A stretch of DNA of 64,000 nucleotides from Trichoderma breve (Eukaryota; Ascomycota; Sordariomycetes; Hypocreales; Hypocreaceae), in contig NW_026611594.1 in the NCBI RefSeq assembly GCF_028502605.1, positions 451,501 to 515,500 of the forward strand. Reading direction: 5' to 3'. The position numbers and the translations under genes were made by a program. Shown piece after piece: positions 1-11,254 of the stretch. Below the pieces are notes generated by a model. That model did no database searches and was not told the origin of the DNA. It was given only the letters and a program-made list of their open reading frames with translations. The first letter of the stretch is position 1. The number at the start of each line of letters is the position of its first letter.

Positions 1-1271
1 CTACGTAATGGATCAGGCAGGACAAAGGCATTGGCTCGGTCATCGGGATCGTTCATTACTCGCACATGCAATTCCCACTCCCCTCTTTGCCATCTGAGGT
101 GCACATGGCCATGGAAAATGACAGAAAGCTGGAGATGGGCCATGGACAGTTGACAGTCTATCAGCCCAGTAACAGGGCCCTGGGTTCCATGTTGTTGGCC
201 CGGGTACTAGCTATTCCGAGTAGAGTCACGCTGTAAGTAGAAGCTCGAGATAGCATCTCCTGCTAGTGCCAGGGCATCTCCTCTCCCCCCTAGGCCCTAG
301 GATGGCGCTCCATGCATCAATATAGCTGTCGCCTGCTGCGGCAGAGATTGCTGGGACCCCTGGCAGCGCCCAGAACGGCCGTCGACAGTGCTGACCCTGA
401 CCGGTCCAGAGCCGATGCCAGCCTCAGTTGAGACGGTCGAGCACTAGGAGCGGTTCACGGCTTGTGGGAGTAGCGCTTTGCAAAACTAGCGGACGATCCA
501 GGGCAGACGCTGGGGCCACGGGCTGATCTCCAAGCATTGAATCTATCTCTACAGGACAGGCATGTACGGAGCTGGGGGGAGACAGGCTGGCTTGACGATA
601 TGACGACGATGATGATGGTGACGATGTGCAGGCATCAAGAGCGTCGAGGGTGCCGTGCCGCAACGACCATCAAGGGGCCATGGAGGCGCAGATGCCGTGC
701 CGTCTCTACTATACCTTGATATTCTCATCCTGACTCTTGTATGTACTCATACGGCATATACCGCTTCGCTGCCGTCGACAGAGCGAGCTTGTACCGGGTA
801 CAGCTGCCTTTGGTTGCTCGTACCGGTACAGCACCGACCTGCCCGTAGACCCGGAACCTGCTAGTAGGCAATATTCGCGAGTTGACAAGATCAGAATGCC
901 ATCAAACGAACATCCACATGGTCGGCCGCAACAGCAGGCCCAGCCCAGCTTTGCAGATACTTGGTGCCGACTCCAGACCAGATGGCCCGGCTATCGAACG
1001 CCCTTAGCACTGTTACACAAGCGGCTGCGTGGGACGAAAGATGGACTGTTTCTGCGGAGAATATCGTGCCCATACCGTCTCGTACATGTACTTGTGCTGC
1101 GGACTGGCCAGCGTGGGCCGCGGCTCGCGTGCGACATTCTCGCTAGCGCCACACTGGAACCATTGCTCTGGGCTGCTTAGCCGCTGGGGCCTTGATTACG
1201 GTACTCGGGGCTCTCGACTCTTGTCTTGTCTCCTCTGGGTCTGGGGCCACAGGTCAGTCAGATTTGATGGA

Positions 1272-1299
1272 ACAGACAGACAGACAGACAGACAGACAC
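1272..1299. repeat. (CAGA)n microsatellite
   Basis: A tetranucleotide CAGA repeat of about six and a half units, uninterrupted. Non-coding context. Confidence 0.9.
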
Positions 1300-2140
1300 T
1301 GATGTGCGGAAACGCATTGGGAACAAGCCAAGCCATTCTTTTTATTTTGCTCTTTTTCCCTCTCGGCGGCCGCGATGGATGGCCGCCCATCAAACGCAAT
1401 TATCTCCGTTTGCGGCCCTTTGGCCCGTGCTATGTCGGTTCTGTATCTGTACGGTGCGCCGCCTCTTCGTCTGCCCGTTCTTGTACATACATACGCGGTG
1501 CTGTCAGGCAATCAAGCGTTGGCCGTTAATGGCACTACCTCCGGCCTGACATGGGGATGGGCCCTTGAAGCCCCCTTCAGCCCACCCCCCCCAACGACAG
1601 CAGAAGCTCCATTGGTGACATCCTGGACCAGCCAATGCTAAGTCTCCATTGGTCGGGGGCCTGTGATTGGCCATTATTGCTCTGAGAGGAGGAGAGGGCA
1701 AAAGGAAGAAAAAACAAGAGAGGGAAAAACGATCCATTGATGGGAAAAAGGCGCAGATCTGTTGCGCTCCGCGAGTGCGAGGACCACAAGATGCTCGTAT
1801 GTGCAAGTATACCCGTTGCTTGAGTACTCTCTGCGTGCGGTCACGGAAACGCGCACTGTGCTCGTACGTACGGCTTGTACGAGACCGCCCACTTTGTCGG
1901 GGCAAGGGTACGCGCGCATTCCACTGCGGCTGGCTTCGAATCATCTCCAGGCTTTCAGCTGTCCCGCTTGCTGGGAGCGTGCTTGTACAAACACAGAGTA
2001 GCAGTATCTGGGCACCCACCGAAACGACCCCGGTAGCTGGGAATCGCGTTTGGTTTGCTTGGTATCTCGACTAGTACGAGGCACGGGCGACGTCGCACAC
2101 TGGAGAGGGGCGAAGTTATGGTGCTGAAGACTCGAACGTT

Positions 2141-2160
2141 GACTCGACTCGACTCGACGA
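2141..2160. repeat. (GACTC)n short tandem repeat
   Basis: Three perfect GACTC units followed by a degenerate fourth. Just downstream (2170-2215) similar GATTCGA-type words recur, so this is a short low-complexity patch. Confidence 0.7.
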
Positions 2161-2625
2161 CATCCGGGACGCGATACCGTATGATACGATTCGATTCGAC
2201 GATTTGATTTGGATTACTCAGTGTACGAGTACACGTTGCAGGACTTCAGCTTTGCCACATCTGTCGTGTCCGATAGAGCGCCTCCTCTGCCGCCACAGTT
2301 TCCGCAGGCATTTGACTGAGCCCAGCTGGGGTTGAACTTGAACTGGGAGGGGAAAAGCCGACGCAATAGGTTCGCCCTCTGCAAGGACAGGGAGGGTATT
2401 TGGAACCTCATTCGCTGCGTACAGGTACGAGGACATGTGTTTTTCTTTTTTGCCTTTGAGTTGGCGTCCACTCTGGGGGTACGGAGTACATGCACTGAGT
2501 GTCACCCGCCCACCCCCATCGAATTTTTTTTTTATTAATTTTCTTTTTTCTCTCTCTTCCTATGCACTCCTCACCGTGATCCTGCACCAACAAACGCCGG
2601 ACCCCCCCAGTCGTCAGGCAAGGGA

Positions 2626-2650
2626 ATTGATTGATTGATTGACTGATTGA
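2626..2650. repeat. (TTGA)n microsatellite
   Basis: About six TTGA units, the fifth interrupted (GACTGATTGA). Non-coding context upstream of con7. Confidence 0.8.
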
Positions 2651-3026
2651 GTGCCTGCAACGCGCCTCTCAAGCTCCAGGAACGCGCAGGCAATTGGCAC
2701 CACAACAAGAGCCCGTCTCTCGTCCAGACTTTGAAGTGCCGGAATCTCTCCTCCAAGCGCAGAACTCGCTCGCGCTACGACGGAAATAACCCGATTGCCA
2801 CACCCCCTCCCCCTCAGCGTCACTGGCACTGGCACTGGGTCAGACTCTACAGTACTGTACTCTCCTTGCTATCGGATCGTACCTCCGCTGGAACGATACT
2901 GTGCTGCCTCTGCATTCTGTCTGGCTCCCACAGCGCTGGGTTTCTCGCTTTGGTCGCGCTCCAAAATAAAATAAACCCTGACGCTCTCGTGAGTCCCACT
3001 CTTTCCTCCCCAGCCATTGCGCCAAT

Positions 3027-3062
3027 GTACCTGTACCTGTGCCCGTACCTGTACCTGTACCT
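3027..3062. repeat. (GTACCT)n hexamer repeat
   Basis: Five perfect GTACCT units and one degenerate unit (GTGCCC) in the third position, about 100 bp before the likely TATA box of con7. Each unit carries a GTAC palindrome. GTACC words are also enriched at 30.5-34.5 kb. Confidence 0.85.
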
Positions 3063-3130
3063 CCACCCGTGCTGTACCCTCTGCAAGGCCTGCTCATCTT
3101 TCCCCAGCCAGCAGGCACCCCAATGCATTT

Positions 3131-3172
3131 CATTTTTTTTTTCTCTCTCTCGTGCGTGGTCCCGTATAAAAT
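3131..3172 (+). promoter_or_regulatory. Probable core promoter of con7 (CT-rich tract and TATA box)
   Basis: A T-run and CTCTCTCT tract is followed by TATAAAA at 3165-3171. From here to the con7 start at 4172 the plus strand contains only one ATG, as expected if transcription starts shortly after the TATA box and gives a leader close to 1 kb. The assignment is inference from composition; no transcript data were available. Confidence 0.5.
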
Positions 3173-3416
3173 TCTTCGTCCCGCACCAACTTGCCCTGCA
3201 AAAAACTCGTCGCCGTCATAAACTGACAAGAGAGTTTCTTCCCCTCCCAGAAAGCCAGACACCAAACCTCGCCCCGCCACATCTCTTGTTTCTAGAACTA
3301 AGCGCCTCAATATTCAGCCAGTCAAGCCCAGCCCAGTCCAGCTTCTGCGTCGCGCCCCGTGTCTCTCTATCAACTCAAACGACGGAGCGATTCTCAGCCA
3401 GAAAACCACACGCCCC

Positions 3417-3443
3417 ATGGTCCTTGCTCGAGTCAGACGCTAG
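3417..3443 (+). promoter_or_regulatory. Upstream ORF in the con7 leader (8 codons)
   Basis: The only ATG between 3126 and 4171 opens a frame reading MVLARVRR and then TAG. It lies about 730 nt before the con7 start. With no other upstream ATG in the leader, this short uORF is a candidate translational control element. Confidence 0.45.
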
Positions 3444-4171
3444 ACTCTCTTGGAACCTTGGTACTCACCCATCCCCGGCCTACGTTCAACACTATATTAG
3501 TAGTTGGGTCCCCAATCTGTGCGACCGGACGCCTAGCTTTACTTTAGCCCCCCTTCGAAACTTTGCCTGATCGCGGGCAAGCAAGACATCCCTGACCCAG
3601 CAAGATCCGCGCTTCCAAGGACCAAGACTCCTGGACTTCTGGAGCTAGTGCGCATCACGCACCCCAAATAACTCCATCAACCGAGCATTTTTTAAACAGC
3701 AACTTAGCAACTTGTCGCTACGGTATACGCCGCTCGCCCCAGTCCGCGCTACTATTGCCGCCGCCGGCGATATTACATATACTAGCCATTGCTGCTTGCG
3801 CCGCCACCGCGACACCAAGTGTCCCCCCCGGAGAGGAGCCTACTCATCACTCTGCCTCCGGCTGCTACTATTTCTTCCTTCCCCCTGCACCATCTTGGAG
3901 ACGCGAGTGCTTGGAAACTAGTTCTTGTCTGGACGCCGTCTCTTTTTCATTCCACGCCAACCTTGTGTGGAGTTCGGTAGCACGTTCCTGGGCAAAGCCA
4001 GCGCAAACCATCAACATCGCGACTTGGAAGTTTTGGTCATCTTGACAACTTCCACATCACGTCGCTTGATAACCATCGCAAAAACACCACCAGAAGAAGG
4101 AAAAGAGAACTTGTAAAGAGTTCTCTACTCGTCTTTGGGCTTCGCCATCGTCGATTGCTTCGAGTGTTTTT

Positions 4172-5833
4172 ATGGACCGCGGTGCCACCCAGTTCTCGCA
4201 GTCAGGTTTGCCCTCGCCCTACTCCAGCAGTTTCGGCGACCATCATTCTGAAGGCTCGTCCGCAGAACACGCGTCTGCTGCTCAATACCCCGGGAAACAA
4301 GACTATCCCACCTCTGTGACTCCCACCTCGGAGTACAGCGTCTATCCTCCCTCGGCGCGATCAGGGTCTTTCTCGGCGGATCATATCCAGCGTTCATACC
4401 ATCCTTCCAGCAGCGCGAGCAGCGGAGGTATGGCGCAACAACAGAACAGTCCGTCTATGCCCCAGCACAATGGGCCTAGCCATCAAGCCCACCCCGTCAA
4501 TTCTGACAACGATGTGCCTATAGATCCGTCTATTGCGGCTCCGAGTCCAACCTACCCTTATGGGCAGCACTCGCCGTATGCGCCGAATCCAGACATGTCT
4601 CATGGCTACTCCCATCAGAGCGGAGGCATGTATGCGCAGCCCCGACCCGACTGGGCCGGCTACAGCCAGCATGGAGCTCCTCCTTTGACTCCCGGCCACC
4701 CCGTCTACGCTCAATCCCCAGCGTCTGCTCCTCAGCAGAGACCTAGCCAGGTACGTGTGTGTGCAATGTAGTGTTGGAGGTGTTTGAACTGGGACGAGAG
4801 AAAAAAAAGTGAAAATTGGGTGGAAAAAGTGGTCATTTTCGTCGAGAGAGGGAAGAGTCAACTATCCATCTTGGCGCGCATCTGCAATTGAGTGGGCGCG
4901 TACGCGAGAGAGAGAAAAGATGAATCATTCCACTCGAGACAGAAACAACCTTGTCTGCCCGAGAACCCCTCTCGTTCAACTAGCCTTGTTACTGGCACAA
5001 AGTACACATACTGACGTGAATTCTACTCTAAACAGGTTTACTCGTTTGTTCCCATCCCCGGCGCTCAGCAGCACAAACGCCCCCGTAGACGCTATGAGGA
5101 AATCGAGCGCATGTACAAGTGCGGCTGGAATGGATGCGAGAAGGCCTACGGCACTCTGAACCATCTCAACGCGCACGTCACCATGCAGTCTCACGGCCAA
5201 AAGCGAACTCCCGAAGGTAGGTTGCGATTTTCGCACCTTTTTTCGCCTTTGCCTCCCCCCCACTCTCAAATCTCTAGTTGCAACTATTCAACTGTCAAAC
5301 TTGAAAGCTCAGCCACGTGGCCGCGAGAGAAAATTGACACAAACCAATCGTTTGCGAAACACGCCCCTGGGAATATACAACGGCTAACAGATGATGCAAT
5401 ATAGAGTTCAAGGAGATCCGCAAAGAGTGGAAGCAGAGAAAGAAGGAGGAGGAGGCTCAGCGCAAGGCTGAGGAGGAGCGACAGAGAGCAGCAGCGGTTA
5501 ATGTCGCGCAAAACGGTGGTGGTGACCCCCAGGCTCCCGATGGCGCGTCTTCCGCTGGATACCCCACGAGACCTGTCCAGCTTCCTCCGATAGGATACCA
5601 GCCCAACCAGTATCCTGCTCCCCCTTCTGGCAACGTTGGACAACAGCCCATGCCGGAATATGGAGCCAGCCACATGTACTCCAACTACCAGCCTCACTCT
5701 CCCTATGCTCAGCCCAGCCAGCAGAACATGTATAGCCAATGTACGTCGTCGACCAGAGTTGCAACATGAATGAAAATCCACCCCTCATGCTAATTATCAC
5801 GCAGCAAATGGAGCACCTCCCCCTAGCCACTAG
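4172..5833 (+). CDS. con7: C2H2 zinc-finger transcription factor Con7
   Basis: Homologue of Con7p, a transcription factor of Pezizomycotina known from Magnaporthe, where it controls conidium morphology, appressorium formation and cell-wall genes. Exons 4172-4750, 5036-5216, 5405-5740 and 5805-5833 sum to 1125 nt (374 aa); all introns are GT..AG and keep the frame. Residues 1-193 are a Ser/Pro/Gln/His-rich low-complexity activator-like region. A basic patch (KRPRRR, 207-212) precedes a single finger, Cys222-x4-Cys227-x12-His240-x5-His246, followed by a Lys/Arg/Glu-rich helix (about 254-285) and a Pro/Tyr/Gln-rich tail. The finger and flanking helix are the family's conserved core. The first in-frame ATG after the long ATG-poor leader is used as start. 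The final exon holds only the last nine codons and the stop. Family assignment is firm; role in this species is by homology. Confidence 0.95.
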
Positions 5834-6568
5834 AATAATGACTTGGGTGAGCTGTGGTGCCACCATTGATCTGGGCACATATTGACTTTTGCTGGTCGCA
5901 AATACCCCTCCCCTCTTCACGCGTTGGACATAATGATTTTTCTTTTTTCTGTTTCACCCCGGCGGCAGGATGAAAGAGGCTGGATTGTAAAAAACTCAGC
6001 CTCTGGAGGAAATAATATCTCTGTGGGATGTTGCCCGAATTTCAGGGTGTACCTCTCGGGGTTTGGGTACTTTGCCGGCCAGCATTTTAATTAAGGCGGC
6101 ACCCGTGTTTGATTTGCGCTGTTTGAGGTGGTTTTCTTTTCTTTTTCTTTTTTGTTCCCTTTTCTACCCATGTTCGAACAAATTTCCTTTTTTGTGTGTT
6201 TTCAATATTTTCTTCGGCTCTTTCGCACTCCCGCATTTGGGAGGGCATTGGTCTACGGTTACTGGGGGGGTTGCATTGGCAGAGGCACTCCGGGGATGGT
6301 CGGCTCTTTCATGGCGTGATGCAATTTTCAGGGGCGGTTCGGCGCAGAGGATACGGAGTACTGAAACCACGGCGGGTGAAGCACCAGGGGGTTTTCCCGG
6401 TGGCTGGTTCTTGAGGAAAAGAAGCTGCTTCTGTATCGCCGCAAGGCGAAAAACGCGATACGACTTTTGTCAAGTGAAGGGAACGCTCAGAGCGCTGGAA
6501 ATGGGGCTGTGTGTCGTAAAAGACGCGAACTGGCTGTGACTCTTGGGCCCTGCGGCGGCAGACTTGAT

Positions 6569-6588
6569 GCAAGCAAGCAAGCAAGCAA
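6569..6588. repeat. (GCAA)5 microsatellite
   Basis: Five perfect GCAA units in the region downstream of con7. Confidence 0.85.
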
Positions 6589-7397
6589 CCCAGGGGGTGG
6601 AGGGCTTTGGAAAACATTTGGAAGGAAAATGAAGGAGAAAAAAAAAACGGAATCCGGAAAGAATGGAAACTATTTTACGCCCTTTTTCGTAAAGACATTG
6701 CGGCGAAAGAACGATTTGTGTAACGCTTTTTTTGTAACGTCTTTTCTTTTCTTTACTCATTTTTTTTTGTCCGTCGAGAGAGAAGTGTATACGATAGCAG
6801 CAACCACCTAAACAGTCATTACTGGTATAATATGTGTGTCGAGAGTTGAGGATAACGATACGATACGATGCTTGTTATATATATATAGGTATCATATCAT
6901 ATATATATTCTGTGTGTATAAACAAGATGCAATCTTGGCGATTGATATCATGATGCATGTGTAAGTGACAACACCAAAGCAAACTACATATCCAAGCAAC
7001 CCTCCACCCGCCATGACGGCGCCTCTTGGACCCTACGCACGTTGCAAGCCTTATTTAGTCTCGCATCAAGAAATCGACACTAAACCAGCGTGCCATGCGG
7101 TTGGGACTGACGCGGCGCCAAGAGCAAAAAAGCTAGTTAGTGTCGAAATTTAAAAAAGAATTTAAAGAAAAAAGGCCCCGTCAGGCTGGGCTTGGGTGTG
7201 ACAAGCACGGTACGGCTACGGCGTGTGATGTGGTTACACAAAGACATGGGTTCGGATTTTATGTATTTATTTATTGATTTTTTTTGGTGGTGGGATGGGC
7301 GTAGCGGTACTAGGTATAGTGCTTGCGTGTGAGACTGTGGGATTTTATGTGTGTGGGTTGGGTTGGGACTTTGTGAGGTTTAGGCGATTTGGTCTTA

Positions 7398-7425
7398 TTT
7401 TTATTTATTTATTTATTTATTTATT
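7398..7425. repeat. (TTTA)n microsatellite
   Basis: About seven TTTA units in a T/G-rich stretch downstream of con7. Confidence 0.85.
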
Positions 7426-10400
7426 TTGTAATTGGTTTGCGTTGCATTATGTTGGTAGGATTCATGATGCTCGACAAGAGGCGTAACGAGGCTGTGACGT
7501 GACCCGTGGGGGGGATCACGGGCAAACGCCGAGCTTCAAAGGCGAAGAAAAAAAAAGGGAGGAGGCAGAATAAAAATAGCAAGCCACGTGAGAGTGAGAC
7601 AAGTTTCAAATTTTGTTTTGATGGACGAACATTTTTCTTCTTGTGCTACACATCGGGATGCTGCATGCTTGGGGGTTCTAATTATATACCGGATCTCTCT
7701 TTTTTTTTTACGTTCCCAGTGTGAAGAGGGGAAGAGCGCTAGAATATTCGATGCTGGCTTCTGCGGATTTGTTAGTGTAACGCGAGGGAATATGGGCAGC
7801 TGATGTAGAAGATGCTAGACATTTTTTTTTGCAGGAATGAAAGAAATTCGATCGATGAGACAAATCGTCGAAAGAAAAAGATTCAGATACGCAGCAGGAA
7901 TGTACTAGATAAGATCAAAAAGAGCCCATCGGCTTCTAGAAAAGTCTTGGCGAGATCTACCGCGGGAAGGGCTTGCGGGACGACGCGAAGATGGGAACCT
8001 CGTTCGTCCCTCTATATCTGCTTCTAGGTACCAAAAGGGACGAAAAAACAAAGCTTCACACTAAAAGGGGGCGTGTGCAGACCAAGAGACCAAAAAATAG
8101 GGGAAACGCAAGGCCCTGTTTTTAACGTTTTGTTCGGGGCGCGGCATAAGTTTCGTCTTTTATTTTGGTTGGACTTATGGACGATGTATTTAATTTAGTC
8201 TTGGGCGATTTTTTTTCTGGTCTAAATTGGTTCGGTTTTTGTGTACCTGTGACGTGACGAAAGGGTGTGTGTGTGTGGGCGGGTTTTGGCGGGAGGACCG
8301 GTTGAAGGGCCCGGCTTGTTGGTGAGATGGATAGTGGCACTAATGAAGATGGAGGTTTTTCTTTTTTGTGCTGTGTTTGTAGAAGATGGTTTTTGTACTG
8401 AGTACGGTGTGATGAAGTAATGAGGCTGGGGTTTTCGTTCTTATATCAGGTGGGTTTGGTGAGATTGGCGTTGAAGAGCGCTTACGGCTTGATTTATACT
8501 TGCGTAGATGTATGTGATATAGATTACAATAGGACCAAGTCTCAATGATGTAGATGGATTAGTAACACCGTTGAAGATAGCTAGCAGAATCAAGCAAAGC
8601 GGCCGTTGGTCAAGACGACTTGCATAAGGCTGGGCCCGTGGTTTAGAGTGCTTTAGGACGGGTTTTGGACGGCTTTGTTGGATCGCCTGGGTTGGGTTGC
8701 ATGGTTTGCTTTTAGTGGGTGTATGATTTCGAAAAATAAAAAAAACAACTAAAAGGATGGTTTCTAGAAAAGGGCTACAAGTATTCTAAAGAACTGGAGG
8801 GAGGGGCGAAGCGTGATGATAAGAAGGGCGATGATGTAAACTGCCGGATGCTATTTGTATAAGCCGTAAGTTGGAGTATAAGCCTCTTCATGGAGGGCTG
8901 ATCTCGGCTTGGTAATTAGATGATGCTCATAATGAACAGAGCAACTGAGTCCTCTTTCTACGTGCCAGTTACACAGAGATTGAATACGAATTCACGTCTT
9001 CCCTCTGAATAAGAGTGGCATCGCAGCCAAAACCCAAGACGCACACACCCTCCCTCCTCTCGATAGCCTCACCTCACCAACAAGAGCCTAGCATTAGCAC
9101 AAAATCCACCCACGCCTACAACCCAGCCAAGGGGGCAAAAAAAGGGAAAAGAAAAAAACAAGAAATGGATGTGACAGCGGGTTCGGCACGCAAAAGGCGG
9201 CGGCCGCGGTGGGAACACACCAGCACAAACCGCCCCCCCTCCCTTGCCAGGAAAGACTAAAGCATTAGAGCATAGATTTCGCCTTGCGCTTTTCTTCCCA
9301 TCGTTCCCTTTTTACTTGTCGTGCGACTACGCTTTTTTTTTTTCTGCGCACCCCTTGCTTAGCGCCTTGCACTGTGTTGCTGTGAGGACCAGGGCGGAAG
9401 TTTTTAGGGGGGGAACATCGTGGGTGTTTTGTTGTTTTTTAGTGCGATCTGGGGAAACATGGTGGTTTATACGAGTTTATGTTGGATGTCATGCTGCGGG
9501 GCGTTTTTGGTAGGGCTGTGATGGACGAGGGGGAGGATGGTACACGTAGTTTCCGATGTGTTGAATGTGAGTTTGTAAAAAGCAGTGTCACTCTAATAAA
9601 TAGAATAGACGTAAATCCACGGCACTTTTTGATTTTCATATCAAGTTTTCAGCTTGATTGGCTGCAAGCGCAACGATCCCGAGACTGCCGCCTGTTCTCT
9701 CAACCAAACGGGGCATAAAAAGCTGACCGGTACCGAAAACCCGTCCGTAAGCACTGCCCGGCTCCCCGAAGCAGGCCACGAAGCTGATGCGAGATATCCG
9801 ATGTGCGTATTCTGTTAGTTGTTGCGCGGGTTTCCCATGTTTGTGAAAGGGAGGCCCCTTCAGACGGGTTTATGCCGGTCTATCCGGATGCTCTCATGAT
9901 GGCATGGGCCCTGGAAGGCTCGCTGCGGAAATCAGGAGACGCTTGTTGGGCTTTGTGGGAGAGTGCTGACATGGTGGGCGAAAATGTTACTCTTTGCGTT
10001 TTTGGTTTTGCTGGCCTTGGTGAACCACCACTTGTTGCTTCTCAAGTAGACTTTTTTGTAGGGGAGAAGAAGGATGATTTCTCTTTCATTTTCTTATTAT
10101 CCTAATGAATTATGACATATTATTTTGATATTTCCACAAGTGATGAAACAAGGAGAGCGAGCGGACAGATGATGTTGTTGGGTAGATGGATGGTGCCTGT
10201 GGTGAAGCTACTCCAAGGTGTATCATGTAGATGTCATGTTCCAATACATGCGCATGTATAGCTACACTCGTGTCAAACTCCCAAAGACCCTTAAACATCC
10301 CCATCTACCCCTGTCTAAATGGTACACATCACATCATCTCTTATTCCAAAACAAAACGTGGAAAACAGATGGCCTAGCCAAAAGGCTAAATTTAGTCGAA

Positions 10401-11254
10401 CCACCACGCGCTCCTTATTTAGCTGCTGGATGGACCGACACCCCCAACACTAACGATGTCTCTTGGGAGGTTTTTTTTGTGGAAAAAGATACCAACCGTC
10501 TGGCGTGCTAGAGGCGCGTAGTGCGAGCTTGGCTCCAGGGCCTGAGTGAAACTAGTGGCAGTGACAGACTTTGCCTCTGTGCCTTGCCAGAACGGCAGCT
10601 AAAAGAGCTGGTTTGAGGGACTAGCAGTGACGGGCTTGATTTGACGTTTTGTCGTCGTTTCTTGGTGTTGCTGGTGTATTTCGCACCCTCTGAAGCTGGT
10701 CCCTATTTAGCGCCTTTGCCTTCTATGCTTGAAGAGGTAGATATTAGTAGATATGACATGTTGCAGATCAAATAATACCGGCATCCTCCAAATACCATTT
10801 CACATGGAATTAAATTAATTCGTTAATTCTTCCTACGCAGCTTATATGTGCCACAATAACTTGTCCTAAATGTGTCCAGTAGACGAGCTGTTGTGCGGCT
10901 TCCTTCTGGGTTTGTGCTGCCTTCCAGATAGCTAAAGCGGGTATAGAGCGGATAACGCCACCAAACAATTTGCACGTCAACCTCACACCTTCCACCACGA
11001 CAATCCAGAGCTTCAACATCGTCTTCTTCATATCAACCACATCTCATACTTGATCATACTGGTTTCGGGATATCGTAATAAAATCGCATTATCAAGTTTT
11101 GTTTACGATAAGAGCTTGCGGAGACACGCACACCCACGTCTTTGCCCCGCATCGAGCTCCAGCATCACCATCCATCAATACCTTACCAGCAGAACAAACA
11201 AAGCTCATATCACAGCCGCCATCACACAACAACAAGTATCGCATTTGTACAAGC

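Larger units (their letters stand above)
1..3125. other. Gene-free region upstream of con7
   Basis: No open frame here has a recognisable domain, conserved motif or believable intron structure. The longest frames (about 130-170 codons) overlap one another on both strands and are low in complexity. The sequence holds several simple repeats and many GTAC-containing words, for example the GTAC-GGA-GTAC arrangement near 2478. Most of it is best read as distal promoter of con7 plus possible 5' flank of a gene beyond the left edge. Confidence 0.6.
5834..11254. other. 5.4-kb gene-free region between con7 and AAR2
   Basis: No frame here shows a domain, family motif or credible splice structure. From about 5.9 to 9 kb the plus strand is rich in G and T and poor in C, as seen downstream of other plus-strand genes in this window. 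It contains T-runs, TA-rich patches (about 6875-6912) and simple repeats. The first kilobase or so probably includes the con7 3' UTR and the last few hundred bases the AAR2 promoter and leader. A non-coding RNA cannot be excluded. Confidence 0.55.

Noticed and set aside
2647..3570. 307-codon plus-strand frame upstream of con7
   Set aside because: Runs through the GTACCT repeat, the TATA box and the ATG-poor leader; its peptide reflects the repeat (Tyr-Leu-Tyr-Leu) and has no domain.
9015..9260. 81-codon Lys/Arg-rich frame in the con7-AAR2 gap
   Set aside because: Composition-driven, no conserved motif and no leader or promoter signal around it.
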